From Parapedobacter indicus (GTDB taxonomy: Bacteria > Bacteroidota > Bacteroidia > Sphingobacteriales > Sphingobacteriaceae), in the NCBI RefSeq assembly GCF_900113765.1, contig NZ_FOQO01000008.1:124001-188000 (forward strand): 64,000 nt of DNA, given 5' to 3'. Positions within the stretch are counted from its first letter, which is position 1; each line of letters begins with the position of its first letter. This document shows positions 18,486 to 27,902 of the stretch, in pieces. Position numbers and translations under genes: made by a program. Below the pieces are notes generated by a model, which ran no database searches, was not told where the DNA came from, and saw only the letters and a list, made by a program, of their open reading frames with translations.

Positions 18486-19471
18486 TCCATTTTTGTACCT
18501 TATTCAATTCACAATACTTAACCAGAGGTTTGGCCATGTACCAGTCTCTTAAACAACATTGCACTAGCTTTCACCTTTATGTTTTCGCGTTTGATGATTT
18601 AGCCCATCAAACACTTAATACAATGCAATTACCGCATGCTACGGTGATTTCACTTGCGGACTTTGAAGACGAGCAATTGTTGACAGTGAAACCTACCCGA
18701 ACAGCTGGAGAATATTGCTGGACATGCACCTCATCCACGATCCGATATTGTATTCAAACCTATGGCCTCGACGCCTGTACTTACATCGATGCCGACTTAC
18801 TTTTCTTCGCCGATCCCTCCGTACTCATTGAAGAAATGGAAGACCGCTCCGTTCTGATCACGTCACATCGTTATTCACCCGCATACGACCAATCGGCAAC
18901 GAGTGGCACCTACTGTGTGCAATTCATCTGTTTCAAAAATACAGAAGACGGTATGAGCGCCCTTAACTGGTGGCGAGAGGCCTGCCTAGCATGGTGTTAT
19001 AATCGCATCGAGGACGGCAAATTCGGTGACCAGAAATATCTGGATGATTGGCCCAACCGCTTTTCAGGCGTACACGAACTGCAGCACATCGGAGGTGGGG
19101 TAGGCCCTTGGAATATTCAGCAATATGATTTCTCATATCGGAATGGTTCCCTTATGGGAAAAGAACTGGCTAGCGGCAAGGATTTTCCGGTAATTTTCTA
19201 CCATTATCATGGTTTCCGCTATGCAGAAGCGGATGCCTTCATCCCAGCTCCCAACTACCAACTTTCTAAAAATGACTTGAAACATATCTACAGTCCCTAT
19301 GTCAAAGCGCTAACATCTGTGGAAAGAGAGCTCAAAGAAAAAAGGATGTCTCAGCAATTCCACGAAACGGTTGAAATCCCACGTATTCGAAAATCGATCC
19401 GGCGGATGTATAAACTTTATATTAGTGGACATTTTCGCGAATTTTACCACCGATCTTATTTCTCACGTTAA
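18482..19471 (+). CDS. Glycosyltransferase, GT8-like nucleotide-sugar transferase fold
   Basis: A 329-residue protein. The N-terminus 'MIHFCTLFNSQYLTRGLAMY' and the DxD-type motif 'ACTYIDADLLFFADPSVLIE' fit a GT-A fold related to GT8. 'HIGGGVGPWNIQQYDF' and 'PVIFYHYHGFRY' resemble other polysaccharide-locus enzymes of this type. The linkage formed is unknown. It is coupled to the preceding gene by a 4-nt overlap and to the next by a 1-nt TAATG overlap. Confidence 0.8.
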   Translation: MIHFCTLFNSQYLTRGLAMYQSLKQHCTSFHLYVFAFDDLAHQTLNTMQLPHATVISLADFEDEQLLTVKPTRTAGEYCWTCTSSTIRYCIQTYGLDACTYIDADLLFFADPSVLIEEMEDRSVLITSHRYSPAYDQSATSGTYCVQFICFKNTEDGMSALNWWREACLAWCYNRIEDGKFGDQKYLDDWPNRFSGVHELQHIGGGVGPWNIQQYDFSYRNGSLMGKELASGKDFPVIFYHYHGFRYAEADAFIPAPNYQLSKNDLKHIYSPYVKALTSVERELKEKRMSQQFHETVEIPRIRKSIRRMYKLYISGHFREFYHRSYFSR

Positions 19472-19839
19472 TGGCTTATCCAATTGATCTGACAACATTC
19501 ACCGACCTGCGTGGCAACCTTACGGTTATCGAAAAAATTGTCCCCTTTGATATTAAGCGGATTTTTTATATTTATGGTGTCGACAATTCCGTACGCGGAG
19601 GACACCGGCATCACACCACTGTCCAAGCGGCGATCTGCCTGAAGGGAAGCTGTACTATCTACAACCATAACGGCACCCATGAAGATACATTTATTTTAGA
19701 CGCTCCACACAAATGCCTGATCTTGGAAACACAAGATTGGCACCAGATGTATAATTTTACACCGGACGCCATCCTTATGGTGTTGGCATCGGCTTATTTT
19801 GACCCCGCGGATTACATTTACGAACCTTACGAGATATGA
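19471..19839 (+). CDS. dTDP-4-dehydro-6-deoxyglucose 3,4-ketoisomerase (FdtA/QdtA-like cupin)
   Basis: A 122-residue single-domain cupin of the WxcM/FdtA family. The catalytic histidines are in '[20 protein letters not shown]' (His45, His47) and the closing part is '[20 protein letters not shown]'. These enzymes convert dTDP-4-keto-6-deoxyglucose to the 3-keto isomer. It is followed with a 4-nt overlap by a DegT-type aminotransferase, the usual next enzyme, giving a dTDP-3-amino-3,6-dideoxyhexose. Which epimer (Fuc3N or Qui3N type) is made cannot be read from the sequence. Confidence 0.87.
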   Translation: MAYPIDLTTFTDLRGNLTVIEKIVPFDIKRIFYIYGVDNSVRGGHRHHTTVQAAICLKGSCTIYNHNGTHEDTFILDAPHKCLILETQDWHQMYNFTPDAILMVLASAYFDPADYIYEPYEI

Positions 19840-20921
19840 TTGCCTACGAAGATTTACGAAAGGTCAACGAACCCTTTTTTCAGGAATACACCGAGACGTT
19901 CCAAAACACATTACAAAGTGGTTGGTACATTCTGGGCAACAAGGTAAATGATTTTGAATCAGCGTTTGGTAACTATTGCGGTGCTGACCATTGCATCGGG
20001 GTAGCATCTGGATTGGATGCGATGATACTCGCATTCAAATATTTTGATTTTGATAAGGGGGATGAAGTAATCGTTCCTTCCAATACATACATCGCCTCCA
20101 TACTGGCCGTGCTGCACGCCGGATTAACACCGGTGTTGGTTGAGCCGGATATCCGTACCTACAACATCGACCCGTTAAAAATCGAGGAAGCGATTTCACC
20201 AAAGACAAAGGCCATTCTAGTCGTGCACCTCTACGGAAAAATGTGTGACATGGCACCCATTTCGGAAATTGCACGTCGCCACAATTTACGGATTGTGGAA
20301 GACTGCGCTCAAGCACATGGAGCCTCCTATCAAGGCAAACAGGCGGGTACTTTCGGAGATTTTGGTGCGTTTAGCTTTTATCCCACCAAAAATCTTGGCG
20401 CATTGGGCGATGCCGGTGCTGTGACTACCCATTCAGCAGAGGCCGCCAATGCCATACGTGCACTACGGAACTATGGGACCTCCCAAAAATACATGAATGA
20501 TTATATTGGTTACAATTCGCGCCTTGATGAATTTCAAGCAGCCTTCCTTTCTATCAAACTCAAATACCTTGACGCCATCACCACACACAAACAGCGGTTG
20601 GCTGCTATTTATTTCAACGAACTGAAGGCGGATTTTACATTACCGCTCCTACAACCCGGATTCGACGATGTATTTCATATTTTCGCCATCCGACATCCTA
20701 ATCGGGATAACCTGCGGGAGTATCTACTGCAGCAGGGCATCAAAACTGAGGTCCACTATCCGATACCCCCGCATAAGCAGAAGGCGATGGATGGGATCTT
20801 CAGGCACGACCGCTATCCGCTATCTGAAGAAATACATAATACCATATTAAGCTTACCCATCTCCTATGGGCTTACAGAAGAAGATATATATCGGGTCACA
20901 GAAACCCTAAATAATTATTGA
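19836..20921 (+). CDS. DegT/DnrJ/EryC1 sugar aminotransferase (FdtB/QdtB-like)
   Basis: A 361-residue PLP-dependent aminotransferase. It has '[16 protein letters not shown]', the PLP-binding '[20 protein letters not shown]', and the Schiff-base lysine Lys185 in '[19 protein letters not shown]'. Together with the cupin ketoisomerase it would make a dTDP-3-amino-3,6-dideoxyhexose for the surface polysaccharide. No N-acyltransferase and no RmlA/RmlB genes lie in this window, so those steps must be encoded elsewhere or the amine stays free. Start ATG 19836 overlaps the previous stop by 4 nt. Confidence 0.93.
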   Translation: MIAYEDLRKVNEPFFQEYTETFQNTLQSGWYILGNKVNDFESAFGNYCGADHCIGVASGLDAMILAFKYFDFDKGDEVIVPSNTYIASILAVLHAGLTPVLVEPDIRTYNIDPLKIEEAISPKTKAILVVHLYGKMCDMAPISEIARRHNLRIVEDCAQAHGASYQGKQAGTFGDFGAFSFYPTKNLGALGDAGAVTTHSAEAANAIRALRNYGTSQKYMNDYIGYNSRLDEFQAAFLSIKLKYLDAITTHKQRLAAIYFNELKADFTLPLLQPGFDDVFHIFAIRHPNRDNLREYLLQQGIKTEVHYPIPPHKQKAMDGIFRHDRYPLSEEIHNTILSLPISYGLTEEDIYRVTETLNNY

Positions 20922-21052
20922 GATCGGACGCTCAGCGGGACACCTGCTATCTCCGCCATTTTTTCGTCCGGTACTTTTCACTAAAGGCAAAATCCCCATA
21001 GAAAATATCATGATTGCCGTGGAATTCCACTATTTTTGAACCATACTCCAAG

Positions 21053-21850
21053 ATGTCAAGCATGCAAAAGAAGTGTTCCATCATAACCGTAACCCTTAAT
21101 AACAAAGCAGGACTAGAAGAAACGATCCGGTCAGTCTTAGGACAGACTTACCGGGATATTGAGTATATTATTATTGACGGAGCTTCGTCGGACGGTAGCG
21201 TGGCGGTTATTGAAAGCAATGCCTCCGATATTGATCAATGGGTTAGTGAACCCGATACGGGCGTATATAACGCCATGAACAAAGGAATACAAAAAGCTAC
21301 TGGAGAATACTTACTCTTCTTGAATAGTGGCGATACCCTTTTTGAAACCTCCACGCTCGAACAAATCATACCTTACTTGGAAACGGCCGATGCCGACCTT
21401 TTCTATGGCGACCTTCGGTTTGACAATGGTAATCAGTTCGAAGATTTCCATTATCCCGATGAGGTAACATTTGAATTTTTATACCATCGTTCGCTCGGAC
21501 ATCCGGCGACTTTTATTAGAAGTAGCCTGTTTGAAACGGTTGGTTATTACGAGGAATCGTACCCGATATGTGCGGACTGGGTGTTTTTCACAAAAGCAAT
21601 TAGCCTATATACTTGTTCCTATAAACATATACCCCTGATAGTTGCCAATTTTACAACCGACGGATTGAGCTCTGTAGATGAGAATCAACAAAAAATATTG
21701 GAAGAGCGGGAAAAAGCACTCCGTGGCCCTTTCAAGTTTTTAACAGCGCCTTACGAAAAATATATTTGCCTGCAAAAACGGATGGACGCACTTCAACGCT
21801 CAAAACCTTATCGCTTTCTTAAATTTCTCGGACTGCCAAAATATAAATAA
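21053..21850 (+). CDS. Glycosyltransferase family 2 protein
   Basis: About 265 residues from ATG 21053; another ATG follows at 21062. It is a GT-A GT2 enzyme of the WcaA-like type: 'CSIITVTLNNKAGLEETIRS', 'YIIIDGASSDGSVAVI', 'GVYNAMNKGIQKATGEYLLF' and the DxD-like 'LNSGDTLF'. The TATTTTTG at 21031-21038 resembles a -7 promoter element and argues against the earlier in-frame ATG at 21014, but no matching -33 element was found. It ends exactly where the convergent minus-strand operon ends. Confidence 0.88.
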   Translation: MSSMQKKCSIITVTLNNKAGLEETIRSVLGQTYRDIEYIIIDGASSDGSVAVIESNASDIDQWVSEPDTGVYNAMNKGIQKATGEYLLFLNSGDTLFETSTLEQIIPYLETADADLFYGDLRFDNGNQFEDFHYPDEVTFEFLYHRSLGHPATFIRSSLFETVGYYEESYPICADWVFFTKAISLYTCSYKHIPLIVANFTTDGLSSVDENQQKILEEREKALRGPFKFLTAPYEKYICLQKRMDALQRSKPYRFLKFLGLPKYK

Positions 21851-22837
21851 TTAATATTGCGGCAGTTTACCTTTGCAATAGCGGTTCAGGGTGGATAAGT
21901 AGGCTTTCAAAAATTCGCGTCCACCTATCATTTTGATGATGCTTTTCTGCTTCGAAAGGTTGGTATACCCCGCGGTATGAATTAGTTTCCTCAAAATTGC
22001 CTTATAAGGCTCGCGAAACTCGCGGGCGCTGAAATTAATTCCGTTGATGCCACGCACCTTAATTTCTCGTTCCGTCTGTTTTATGCGGCGCACATGTTGC
22101 AAAAGCATCTTGTATGTATTAGTACTCACGCTATCCCCATGCATCCTTATATTGACATAAGCATCCTGTTCGCCAAGAAAAGCGAATCTTGCCCCTTCAA
22201 ATGCACACCGAAGCCAAAAATCCCAATCTTCCATAAACCAATAAGATTCATCAAATCCTTTGATTCGGTCAATTAACTTTTTACGTGTTAACATGCAGTT
22301 AATCGGGGCAATATTCTGGATTGCCAAATGAGCTAATAACGTCGTTCCGCTCGCATTGACCTGCGGAATCCATTCTTCCATACCAACGTGTCGCCTGCCC
22401 ATCAGATCAAAATAGAAAGAACGATACCGTTTTTTTGGCATATCACCATAAAAATAAAAAGCATTGGTATAGGAAACGTCGACTTCCGGATGGTTCTGTA
22501 AAAATGCCTTCTGGATAGATAATTTATCGGCAGAAATTAAATCGTCCGCATCCAAAAATTGGATAAAATCGCCCGAAGCTTCATTTATCCCCGTGTTTCT
22601 GGCAGCAGATATACCCCTGTTAGTTTGATAATAATACCGGAACCTACGATCTGAATCGGTAAACATTGCCGCAACCTCTGCGGTTCTATCCGTAGAACCA
22701 TCATCGACAATAATACATTCCCAATCATCCATGTGTTGATTCTTTACACTATTTAGTGTTTCAGCTAAATGGTGGGCGTAGTTATAACAGGGAACAACGA
22801 TGGAAACCGCAGGTAAATTACTTTCTATAGCGCTCAT
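21851..22837 (-). CDS. Glycosyltransferase family 2 protein
   Basis: A 328-residue GT2 enzyme: 'VSIVVPCYNYAHHLAETLNS', 'CIIVDDGSTDRTAEVA', 'NRGISAARNTGINEASGDFI', the DxD motif 'FLDADDLIS', and 'FDESYWFMEDWDFWLR' near the acceptor site. It is the last gene of a minus-strand glycosyltransferase operon, coupled upstream by a 4-nt ATGA overlap. Its stop codon abuts the stop of the convergent gene with no spacer. The sugar specificity is unknown. Confidence 0.9.
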   Translation of the reverse strand: MSAIESNLPAVSIVVPCYNYAHHLAETLNSVKNQHMDDWECIIVDDGSTDRTAEVAAMFTDSDRRFRYYYQTNRGISAARNTGINEASGDFIQFLDADDLISADKLSIQKAFLQNHPEVDVSYTNAFYFYGDMPKKRYRSFYFDLMGRRHVGMEEWIPQVNASGTTLLAHLAIQNIAPINCMLTRKKLIDRIKGFDESYWFMEDWDFWLRCAFEGARFAFLGEQDAYVNIRMHGDSVSTNTYKMLLQHVRRIKQTEREIKVRGINGINFSAREFREPYKAILRKLIHTAGYTNLSKQKSIIKMIGGREFLKAYLSTLNRYCKGKLPQY

Positions 22838-23850
22838 GGGAATCGTGCAATCGTTTCATCCTTCAGAAAAGCCAACACATGGAGAACAATCAGATTCTTC
22901 CGCGCAACCGAAGGATAAAGGTAAGCCATGATGGTTTGTTCTCGAATCCGCTTTTTGTGGGTTCGGGCCAACCAAAGCCGGAGCGGTGTCAATAATTTCA
23001 ATCGGAGCTTATTCAGTAGCCTTATTTTCCCGCGCTTATCAAAAAGTTTGACGGCGAGATAATAGTTTCCAGTTACTACAAACCCTTCGTGATTTTTTTT
23101 ATACAACGCGTGCATATAGTTTTCGGTCAATTTATCCTCAGGTATAAAATGTTGGAATTTTAGCGCACTGTCGTAGTATAAATCATAACCACGAAGGATG
23201 AGCCGAAGGCAGTATTCAGTATCTTCCGTAGTCATAATACTTGGGTCGTCATGTAATAACAGAAAAGACGGGTATTTTTCATAAAATGACCGATAAAGGG
23301 TGGTCCTTGATCCCAAACCCGCTCCCCAAAGATACCCTCTTTTAGTTACATAACCCGTTTGGTTTGCCTGAGGCCCTACCGCATAGCCTTCGCTATACGA
23401 CGCAAACCAAGAGGGAGAATTCCAATGTTCGGGAAAAACAGGAATTCCCTGACCGCCAACCGCTCCCACTTCGGGGTGGTATTCAAGTATAGAAAAGACT
23501 CGTGATAGATAATCATTTGCTAGCCAATTATCGTCGTCGCAAATCACGAAGTAGGAAAAACGGGCATGCGCAAGGGCCGTTTGTAAAGCGTAGTATTTAG
23601 CCGGTTTGGTTTCGCGTAAGGCGACAAACTCTACTTTTGCCGCTCCATAAGAATCCCACGCTGCACGTGCTACTTCAAAACTTCCGTCCGACGAGTTGTT
23701 GTCTACAAAAATAATCTCCCAAGGCATATTTGGAGACATTTGTTGTAGGGCAAGATGACGGATGGTCGCCGGCAACTTATCCGCCCCATTGTATGTGCAA
23801 AGAATAACTGAAATACCCCGCTGTAAATCATTACTTGATTGTTTTTTCAT
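22834..23850 (-). CDS. Glycosyltransferase family 2 protein
   Basis: About 338 residues from ATG 23850, which overlaps the preceding stop by 4 nt (ATGA); an in-frame start at 23889 would overlap by 43 nt. GT2 motifs are 'GISVILCTYNGADKLPATIR', 'WEIIFVDNNSSDGSFEVARA', 'FVICDDDNWLANDYLSRVFS' with the metal-binding acidic run, and 'SIMTTEDTEYCLRLILRG'. It belongs to the surface-polysaccharide operon. The donor is unknown. Confidence 0.88.
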   Translation of the reverse strand: MKKQSSNDLQRGISVILCTYNGADKLPATIRHLALQQMSPNMPWEIIFVDNNSSDGSFEVARAAWDSYGAAKVEFVALRETKPAKYYALQTALAHARFSYFVICDDDNWLANDYLSRVFSILEYHPEVGAVGGQGIPVFPEHWNSPSWFASYSEGYAVGPQANQTGYVTKRGYLWGAGLGSRTTLYRSFYEKYPSFLLLHDDPSIMTTEDTEYCLRLILRGYDLYYDSALKFQHFIPEDKLTENYMHALYKKNHEGFVVTGNYYLAVKLFDKRGKIRLLNKLRLKLLTPLRLWLARTHKKRIREQTIMAYLYPSVARKNLIVLHVLAFLKDETIARFP

Positions 23851-24788
23851 TTCCGTCCTTTCATCGCTCTCCATACTGCACTTAACCATATTTTATAAAA
23901 AAGCCGCCGCGAGGTAAGCGGATTCTGAAATCGATCCATAATCTGCCTTCTTACCGGATCGGAGATTTGATCGGCTACGCTTCGAAACTCCCTGAAATTT
24001 TTCTTATAAGCATTTTCATAAGCCCTTTTTCCGATAAGCTGATTTTCAAACATGTTATTAAGGATGAATAACCCCTCCAAAAAATTCAATCCACTGGCGT
24101 ATGCGCCGGTACTTACGTCAGCCTCATGCTTCCTGAAATAATTAAGCAAGCGGCCGTCGACGCATACGCTGCCCGTTTTCGCAAGCTCAATCCAAAATAC
24201 CCAGTCTCCACTAAATCGATAGTTTAAAAAATCCAGTGAAACATCATCAAACTTGTGCTTCCTCCAAATAGCCATACTGGCATTAAAGATCGCTGGATTC
24301 GGGCATAGAAATTCTTGAATAAACCGGGAGCTTTCCACAAGTTCGGAAAGCATTGGATGACTGGATTGCCACTTGATTTGATTTCCAATCACGCAATACG
24401 ACTGACAATAACTAATGGCGCATTCATTGTCTTGCTGAATCCCTTCCACCAAATAGTTGAGCATGGTCTCTTCACACCAATCGTCGCTCTCTGCGATCCA
24501 GACAAACTCTCCTTTTGCTAATCCAATGCCTTTTACCCATTGTTTAAAGGGGCTTCCGACATTGGTTTCATTGCGGACAATACAGTTTAGCTTGGGGTGT
24601 TCCCGATAGCGCTCGATAATGGACATGCTATCGTCGGACGAACAATCGTCCAGAATAATCAATTCGAAATGCGGATAGGTTTGATTCAGCACACTTTCGA
24701 TCCGCTGTTCTAAGTATTTTCCATGGTTATAATTGGGAATAATGACGGATACTAAACCTCTATTTTCCATTGAAATCACGCATGTCAT
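23847..24788 (-). CDS. Glycosyltransferase family 2 protein
   Basis: A 313-residue GT2 enzyme: 'VSVIIPNYNHGKYLEQRIES', 'ELIILDDCSSDDSMSIIERY', 'FVWIAESDDWCEETMLNYL'. The start at 24788 overlaps the upstream stop by 4 nt. A second ATG at 24770 (MENRGLVS) is also possible. It is in the middle of the overlapping glycosyltransferase operon. The C-terminal third has no recognised domain. Confidence 0.88.
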   Translation of the reverse strand: MTCVISMENRGLVSVIIPNYNHGKYLEQRIESVLNQTYPHFELIILDDCSSDDSMSIIERYREHPKLNCIVRNETNVGSPFKQWVKGIGLAKGEFVWIAESDDWCEETMLNYLVEGIQQDNECAISYCQSYCVIGNQIKWQSSHPMLSELVESSRFIQEFLCPNPAIFNASMAIWRKHKFDDVSLDFLNYRFSGDWVFWIELAKTGSVCVDGRLLNYFRKHEADVSTGAYASGLNFLEGLFILNNMFENQLIGKRAYENAYKKNFREFRSVADQISDPVRRQIMDRFQNPLTSRRLFYKIWLSAVWRAMKGRK

Positions 24789-25558
24789 TGGATAAATCCC
24801 GGTTCCCGGTAAGCCAGCTTTTCCTTTACTGTTTCCCGGTAAATCAACTCATTCGGCTCGAAACTTCCCCGGGAACTGAGCGGATGAAAGATGTGATAGC
24901 CCACTGCCGCCCATTTCAGCCGCTTCTTTTTGACTCCGGCATTGATGAGCCGTTCTGCAAATTCATAGTCTTCCCACCCCCATCCTTCAAAGCCGTTGTA
25001 ATACCCATTTATCTTTTTATAATCGTCTACCCAAAAGGCTAAGTTGCATCCCTTGACGTTGTGCGAACTCTGCGGATTGGTTTTAAAAAGTCCTGACAGC
25101 AGCGGAAATCGGATAGCGTTAAAGCGCGTATGCATACCCGGGCTTAATGCATAAAAATCTAGTTGCTTACTCTCCAGTATTTGTTTTGATTTGCGTTCAC
25201 CAATCATTGCACGGCTGCCCTGTACGAAAAACCCGCGCGCTGCGGCCTTCAAGTGATCGTTGATGAAATGCCGATGAAGAATGATATCTCCGTCGATTTC
25301 GATAACATAGGACGAAGAAACTTCCCGTACCGCCTTGTTCAAGATAATGCTCTTACGGAAGCCCCGATCCTCATGCCATACATGCTTGATTGGCAATCTG
25401 CCGGCATAATTACCGATAAGCTCCGCCGTGCGCTCGTCCGAACCATCGTCAGCGATAACCACTTCGTAGGGCTGACGGCTTTGACGGACCACGCTACGCA
25501 ATACCAGATCCAACGCTTCAGGCCAATTGTAAGTAGAAATTAATAATGTTACATTCAT
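24785..25558 (-). CDS. Glycosyltransferase family 2 with galactosyltransferase-like C-terminal motif
   Basis: A 257-residue protein: the GT2 start 'MNVTLLISTYNWPEALDLVL', 'EVVIADDGSDERTAELIGNY', the DxD-type 'VIEIDGDIILHRHFIND', and the C-terminal block 'NGYYNGFEGWGWEDYEFAER', which matches the galactosyltransferase C-terminal (PF02709-like) signature of chondroitin-synthase-type enzymes. It may transfer a hexose or N-acetylhexosamine. An 89-bp gap separates it from the upstream gene. Confidence 0.9.
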   Translation of the reverse strand: MNVTLLISTYNWPEALDLVLRSVVRQSRQPYEVVIADDGSDERTAELIGNYAGRLPIKHVWHEDRGFRKSIILNKAVREVSSSYVIEIDGDIILHRHFINDHLKAAARGFFVQGSRAMIGERKSKQILESKQLDFYALSPGMHTRFNAIRFPLLSGLFKTNPQSSHNVKGCNLAFWVDDYKKINGYYNGFEGWGWEDYEFAERLINAGVKKKRLKWAAVGYHIFHPLSSRGSFEPNELIYRETVKEKLAYREPGFIQ

Positions 25559-25647
25559 AGTTGACGGTACTCACTCGTACGGTTACTAACTAAACGAATC
25601 AAAAAATGTTTTCGTTACATTCAGTATACTAATTTTATTCTTACGAG

Positions 25648-26415
25648 CTACCCCAACAATCCAAAAAACCGAAGTAGCTTATTATACGGTTTGGACCATG
25701 TACGATGAATCCGGAGCGGACCACCTAATACACGTTGGAAAAATTCGGCATGACGGGCGTTGAGCAAATCATTGATCTGTTTTTTCAACTTTCGTGTCCG
25801 TATCCGTTTTGAATTCGGCCGGATGCGGTATTGGTAACCTACGATCGGCAACCGGACCACGTCTCCGCCGCTTTTGAGCATGGAAATCCAGAAATCCCAA
25901 TCTTCCCGCCCTTTCATCTGCGGACAATACCCACCCGCTTCCCTCCAATCCGACTTCCGGTAGAGTGCACTCACATGGAGAATGTTTTTCCGGGCGAGCA
26001 AATGGATGTCAAATTCCGGCAATTTGCGATGACCGCTCTTGTCGCCGAAAAATTCGCCCTCGGCGGTTACAACTTTCACTTCCGGATGGGCTTCCAGCAC
26101 ATTGACTGCTTCAGCGATGAACGTAGGGCAGATCCGATCATCCCCATCCAATGGCAATATATAAATGCCTTTTGCCTCACTGATACCGTAATTCCTTGCT
26201 ACCGACACACCTTGGTTTTCTTGCTGCAAAAACGTAATGTAATCAAATCGCTGTGCATAATCTTCGGCGATAATGGCACCGTCATCCGTCGATCCGTCAT
26301 CAACCAGCAGAATTTCCATGGGTCGATACGTCGACTCCAATGCCCACTCGATGGTCTGCGCCAGAAAGTCTTCCATGTTGAAAAATGGAATCACGATGGA
26401 TACCAGCGGTTTCAT
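25648..26415 (-). CDS. Glycosyltransferase family 2 protein
   Basis: A 255-residue GT2 enzyme: 'VSIVIPFFNMEDFLAQTIEW', 'EILLVDDGSTDDGAIIAEDY', 'NQGVSVARNYGISEAKG', DxD 'ILPLDGDDRICPTFI', and 'MKGREDWDFWISMLKSGG'. The start overlaps the preceding stop by 4 nt. It is part of the same operon; the product linkage is unknown. Confidence 0.9.
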   Translation of the reverse strand: MKPLVSIVIPFFNMEDFLAQTIEWALESTYRPMEILLVDDGSTDDGAIIAEDYAQRFDYITFLQQENQGVSVARNYGISEAKGIYILPLDGDDRICPTFIAEAVNVLEAHPEVKVVTAEGEFFGDKSGHRKLPEFDIHLLARKNILHVSALYRKSDWREAGGYCPQMKGREDWDFWISMLKSGGDVVRLPIVGYQYRIRPNSKRIRTRKLKKQINDLLNARHAEFFQRVLGGPLRIHRTWSKPYNKLLRFFGLLG

Positions 26416-27140
26416 ATCTTATCCCTTCTTTTCAGAAATTTCAGCAGGTAATATTTTATCGGATTGGTGTATTTCAGCTGTTTCCATGGCCGGCTGCCAT
26501 GCGGTTTATGCCAAACGGGAACATCGTACAACAGATAGTTCTTAAACCCCATATCCGTCGCTTGATACGAAATAAACGTATCAAACCAATCTTTGGATTC
26601 ATTGAGATGAATGAAATCATATCGCCGCAGAAATTCGACTGAAATCAATGTACAGCAGAAGCTGAGGCTCTTCTTGGTTTCAATGCTTTTGGCCCCAAGA
26701 GACTGATCCTTAAAACGCAAATACGGGAAATTTATATTGTCCTGTTCGTCTACCGTAACTGCCCCAATCAGGCCCACATTCGTATGTCGCCCATAAAATT
26801 CCAGTAAGCGCTCAAACGTGTCGGTTTTGACGATGACGTCAGATTCCACCAGGATCAATGGAAGGTTACGCTGCAGCGCTTGTTTTTGTGCATCCTGAAG
26901 AACAAGTCTGTAATTCGGCGAGGGATGATTGGTCAGGTCCTCCAGATGGATGAGCTCATAACCAAACGACAACTTTTGCCGCTCAAGGATCTCTTTGGAA
27001 GCCGTCGAGCTGAAATCATTATAAACAATATGTTGAACAGCCGTTTGACTACCGTGTACTGCTTGTATGGTTTCCAGCGTGCTTTCGATGGCGTCCTTGA
27101 CAGGCGTAACGACAATTGCTTTATTATTCCGGGAATCCAT
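26412..27140 (-). CDS. Divergent GT2-like glycosyltransferase
   Basis: A 242-residue protein with a GT-A-like start ('AIVVTPVKDAIESTLETIQA'), 'HIVYNDFSSTASKEILERQ' in place of the usual VDDGS motif, and 'LILVESDVIVKTDTFERLLE' at the DxD position. The resemblance to GT2 is weaker than for its neighbours and rests partly on operon context (4-nt overlap downstream, 3-nt gap upstream). It could transfer an unusual sugar or be a non-catalytic relative. Confidence 0.65.
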   Translation of the reverse strand: MDSRNNKAIVVTPVKDAIESTLETIQAVHGSQTAVQHIVYNDFSSTASKEILERQKLSFGYELIHLEDLTNHPSPNYRLVLQDAQKQALQRNLPLILVESDVIVKTDTFERLLEFYGRHTNVGLIGAVTVDEQDNINFPYLRFKDQSLGAKSIETKKSLSFCCTLISVEFLRRYDFIHLNESKDWFDTFISYQATDMGFKNYLLYDVPVWHKPHGSRPWKQLKYTNPIKYYLLKFLKRRDKI

Positions 27141-27143
27141 TGT

Positions 27144-27902
27144 TTATTTGTAAATTTTCACCAACCCCAACCGTTTCTTCCATCGAAATTTCCATAATTT
27201 ATCAGACCAATCCTTGCGGTGTTTTCCCAACATATAAAAATAGCCGTTTCCCCTACGGATGTCACCCGGAATCACCCGGTATGTAAATTGGTTCTTCCAC
27301 GCCACGTAATTGAAGCTTAACTGATCCCGTCTGCTATAGCTTTTAACCATGTACCACCAATCTTCCATTACCTGTATAAGTTTGGGATCACGATGCCTGC
27401 GGATCAATACCGTACCGACAATCAATCCCGCCTGTTCCGGATACCCTTCGGCGCGCAAAAAACCGATATGCTTCTCCATCACCTGCGGGTCATCTTTATA
27501 GACACCCTGCTGCTCAGCCAGCTGCTTCAGATAGTCATACTCACTGTAAATACAATTACGCGGATCCAGCTTAGCCTGTCCATGGTCGAAACATGCCATC
27601 GTGTGATCTGCCAGCACCGTTTCAACCAGTTTATCCAGGTTACCAATAACTAGTATGTTACCGTCTACAAAGATACTGATCTCATATGCTGGGAAAAACA
27701 AATGGGGGTTGATTTTTATATACCGGTTGCTCCGCGTGTTATCGCCCGGAACAGGCGGATCGATCAACCGGATTTGCCAAGAAGAGGCTTTTAAGGATGG
27801 ATTGTCCGTAAAACATACGAAGTCCCAACCGGCTAACTTCTTTTGGGGTAATAACCCTTCATAGTCTCCGAATATAGCCGTATATATAACTTTCTGGTTC
27901 AT
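27144..27902 (-). CDS. DUF616/TOD1-like putative glycosyltransferase
   Basis: About 252 residues from ATG 27902, which overlaps the previous stop by 4 nt; a longer frame from 28082 runs inside the upstream gene. It starts 'MNQKVIYTAIFGDYEGLLPQ' and has 'WDFVCFTDNPSLKASSWQI', 'RSNRYIKINPHLFFP', 'ISIFVDGNILVIGNLDKLVE' and 'CFDHGQAKLDPRNCIYSEYD'. These match the DUF616 (TOD1/MUCI70-type) family, a GT-A-related group. The sugar and linkage are unknown. Confidence 0.8.
   Translation of the reverse strand: MNQKVIYTAIFGDYEGLLPQKKLAGWDFVCFTDNPSLKASSWQIRLIDPPVPGDNTRSNRYIKINPHLFFPAYEISIFVDGNILVIGNLDKLVETVLADHTMACFDHGQAKLDPRNCIYSEYDYLKQLAEQQGVYKDDPQVMEKHIGFLRAEGYPEQAGLIVGTVLIRRHRDPKLIQVMEDWWYMVKSYSRRDQLSFNYVAWKNQFTYRVIPGDIRRGNGYFYMLGKHRKDWSDKLWKFRWKKRLGLVKIYK

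Noticed and set aside
25831-26451. 206-codon open frame on the plus strand
   Set aside because: Antisense to a well-supported GT2 gene; Cys/His/Phe-rich composition without domain signals.
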